Source of the DNA: Sinonovacula constricta
Lineage: Eukaryota; Mollusca; Bivalvia; Cardiida; Solecurtidae
Assembly: GCA_007844125.1 (NCBI GenBank)
Contig: CM017569.1
Location: 11,169,686-11,233,685 of the forward strand
Length of the DNA stretch: 64,000 nucleotides
Reading direction: 5' to 3'
Translations under genes and position numbers: made by a program
Notes under the pieces: generated by a model
The model's input: the letters and a program-made list of their open reading frames with translations, nothing else
What the model was told of the DNA's origin: nothing
Databases searched by the model: none
In this document: one piece after another, positions 63,801 through 64,000 of the stretch
Layout of the letters: each line of letters opens with the position of its first letter
Numbering within the stretch: the stretch's first letter is position 1

Positions 63801-64000
63801 TAACTATAACAGTCATAAAATATTTAATTACTTGTGGTCTAGAAAAGGAAAATTAAAATGTATTTCTTACTTTAGTCAGTAAAAATTAAAGTCTACATCA
63901 ACCATGACGACTCCACATCATATTCACCCATTGAAGCTTTTCTACCTGGTAGATCTCTGAATATGCAAATAAAATATTATCCTTTAGCCCATGTTCAATA
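60813..64000. other. single-copy non-coding flank, no gene recognised
   Basis: No match to other parts of the window, no tandem repeat and no convincing coding region. The longest frames, such as 63026-63211 (61 codons), have no recognisable features. Small exons cannot be excluded. Confidence 0.55.

Overview
This is a eukaryotic, intron-bearing, AT-rich and very repeat-rich window. The best guess is a bivalve mollusc. The evidence is tRNA-derived SINEs sharing a central domain of the kind seen in molluscs, abundant minisatellites, a Tc1/pogo-type DNA element, and a 20-kb region present twice with large presence/absence differences, as is typical of highly heterozygous bivalve genomes. The taxon is inferred from repeat content only. 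There are no prokaryotic genes, rRNA, functional tRNA or CRISPR.

Layout. (1) 1-5.95 kb: non-coding DNA with one MITE-like element with long terminal inverted repeats (4303-4884). (2) 5.95-30.13 kb: one giant satellite locus (about 24 kb, 38% of the window). Two homogenised arrays, a 33-bp family (7.17-21.48 kb) and a 34-bp family (21.48-29.45 kb), are flanked on both sides by degenerate 34-bp relatives. All share one ancestral core, and orientation flips at the right edge. The long 'proteins' readable through the 33-bp array are artefacts of a repeat unit divisible by three. (3) 30.28-30.72 kb: (CA/CG)n and (GAT)n microsatellites. (4) 30.9-37.4 kb: the only convincing protein-coding gene. It has a TATA-like box, a very short first coding exon, a signal-peptide exon, a 96-bp exon and a last exon with a strongly basic tail. 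The deduced product is about 273 residues, secreted, mostly helical, with four cysteines; I do not recognise its family. (5) 30.38-50.75 kb and 50.75-60.67 kb are two direct tandem copies of the same segment (units A and B). Unit B lacks the gene's promoter and exons 1-3, a 3.1-kb 38-bp satellite, a 744-bp pogo-like element (leaving a 4-bp CATG footprint) and a block holding a second solo LTR. (6) 60.7-64 kb: single-copy non-coding sequence.

The most interesting points are the secreted cytokine-like gene, whose last exon is duplicated with its reading frame intact but without the 5' part of the gene; the sister-satellite locus with several levels of higher-order repeats and hairpin-capable monomers; and the transposon insertion/footprint pair. 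A caution applies to the tandem duplication: units A and B could be two haplotypes wrongly placed in tandem by the assembler, and part of the 33-bp array (about 9.9-11.3 kb) carries the cluster of 1-bp indels expected of poor consensus.
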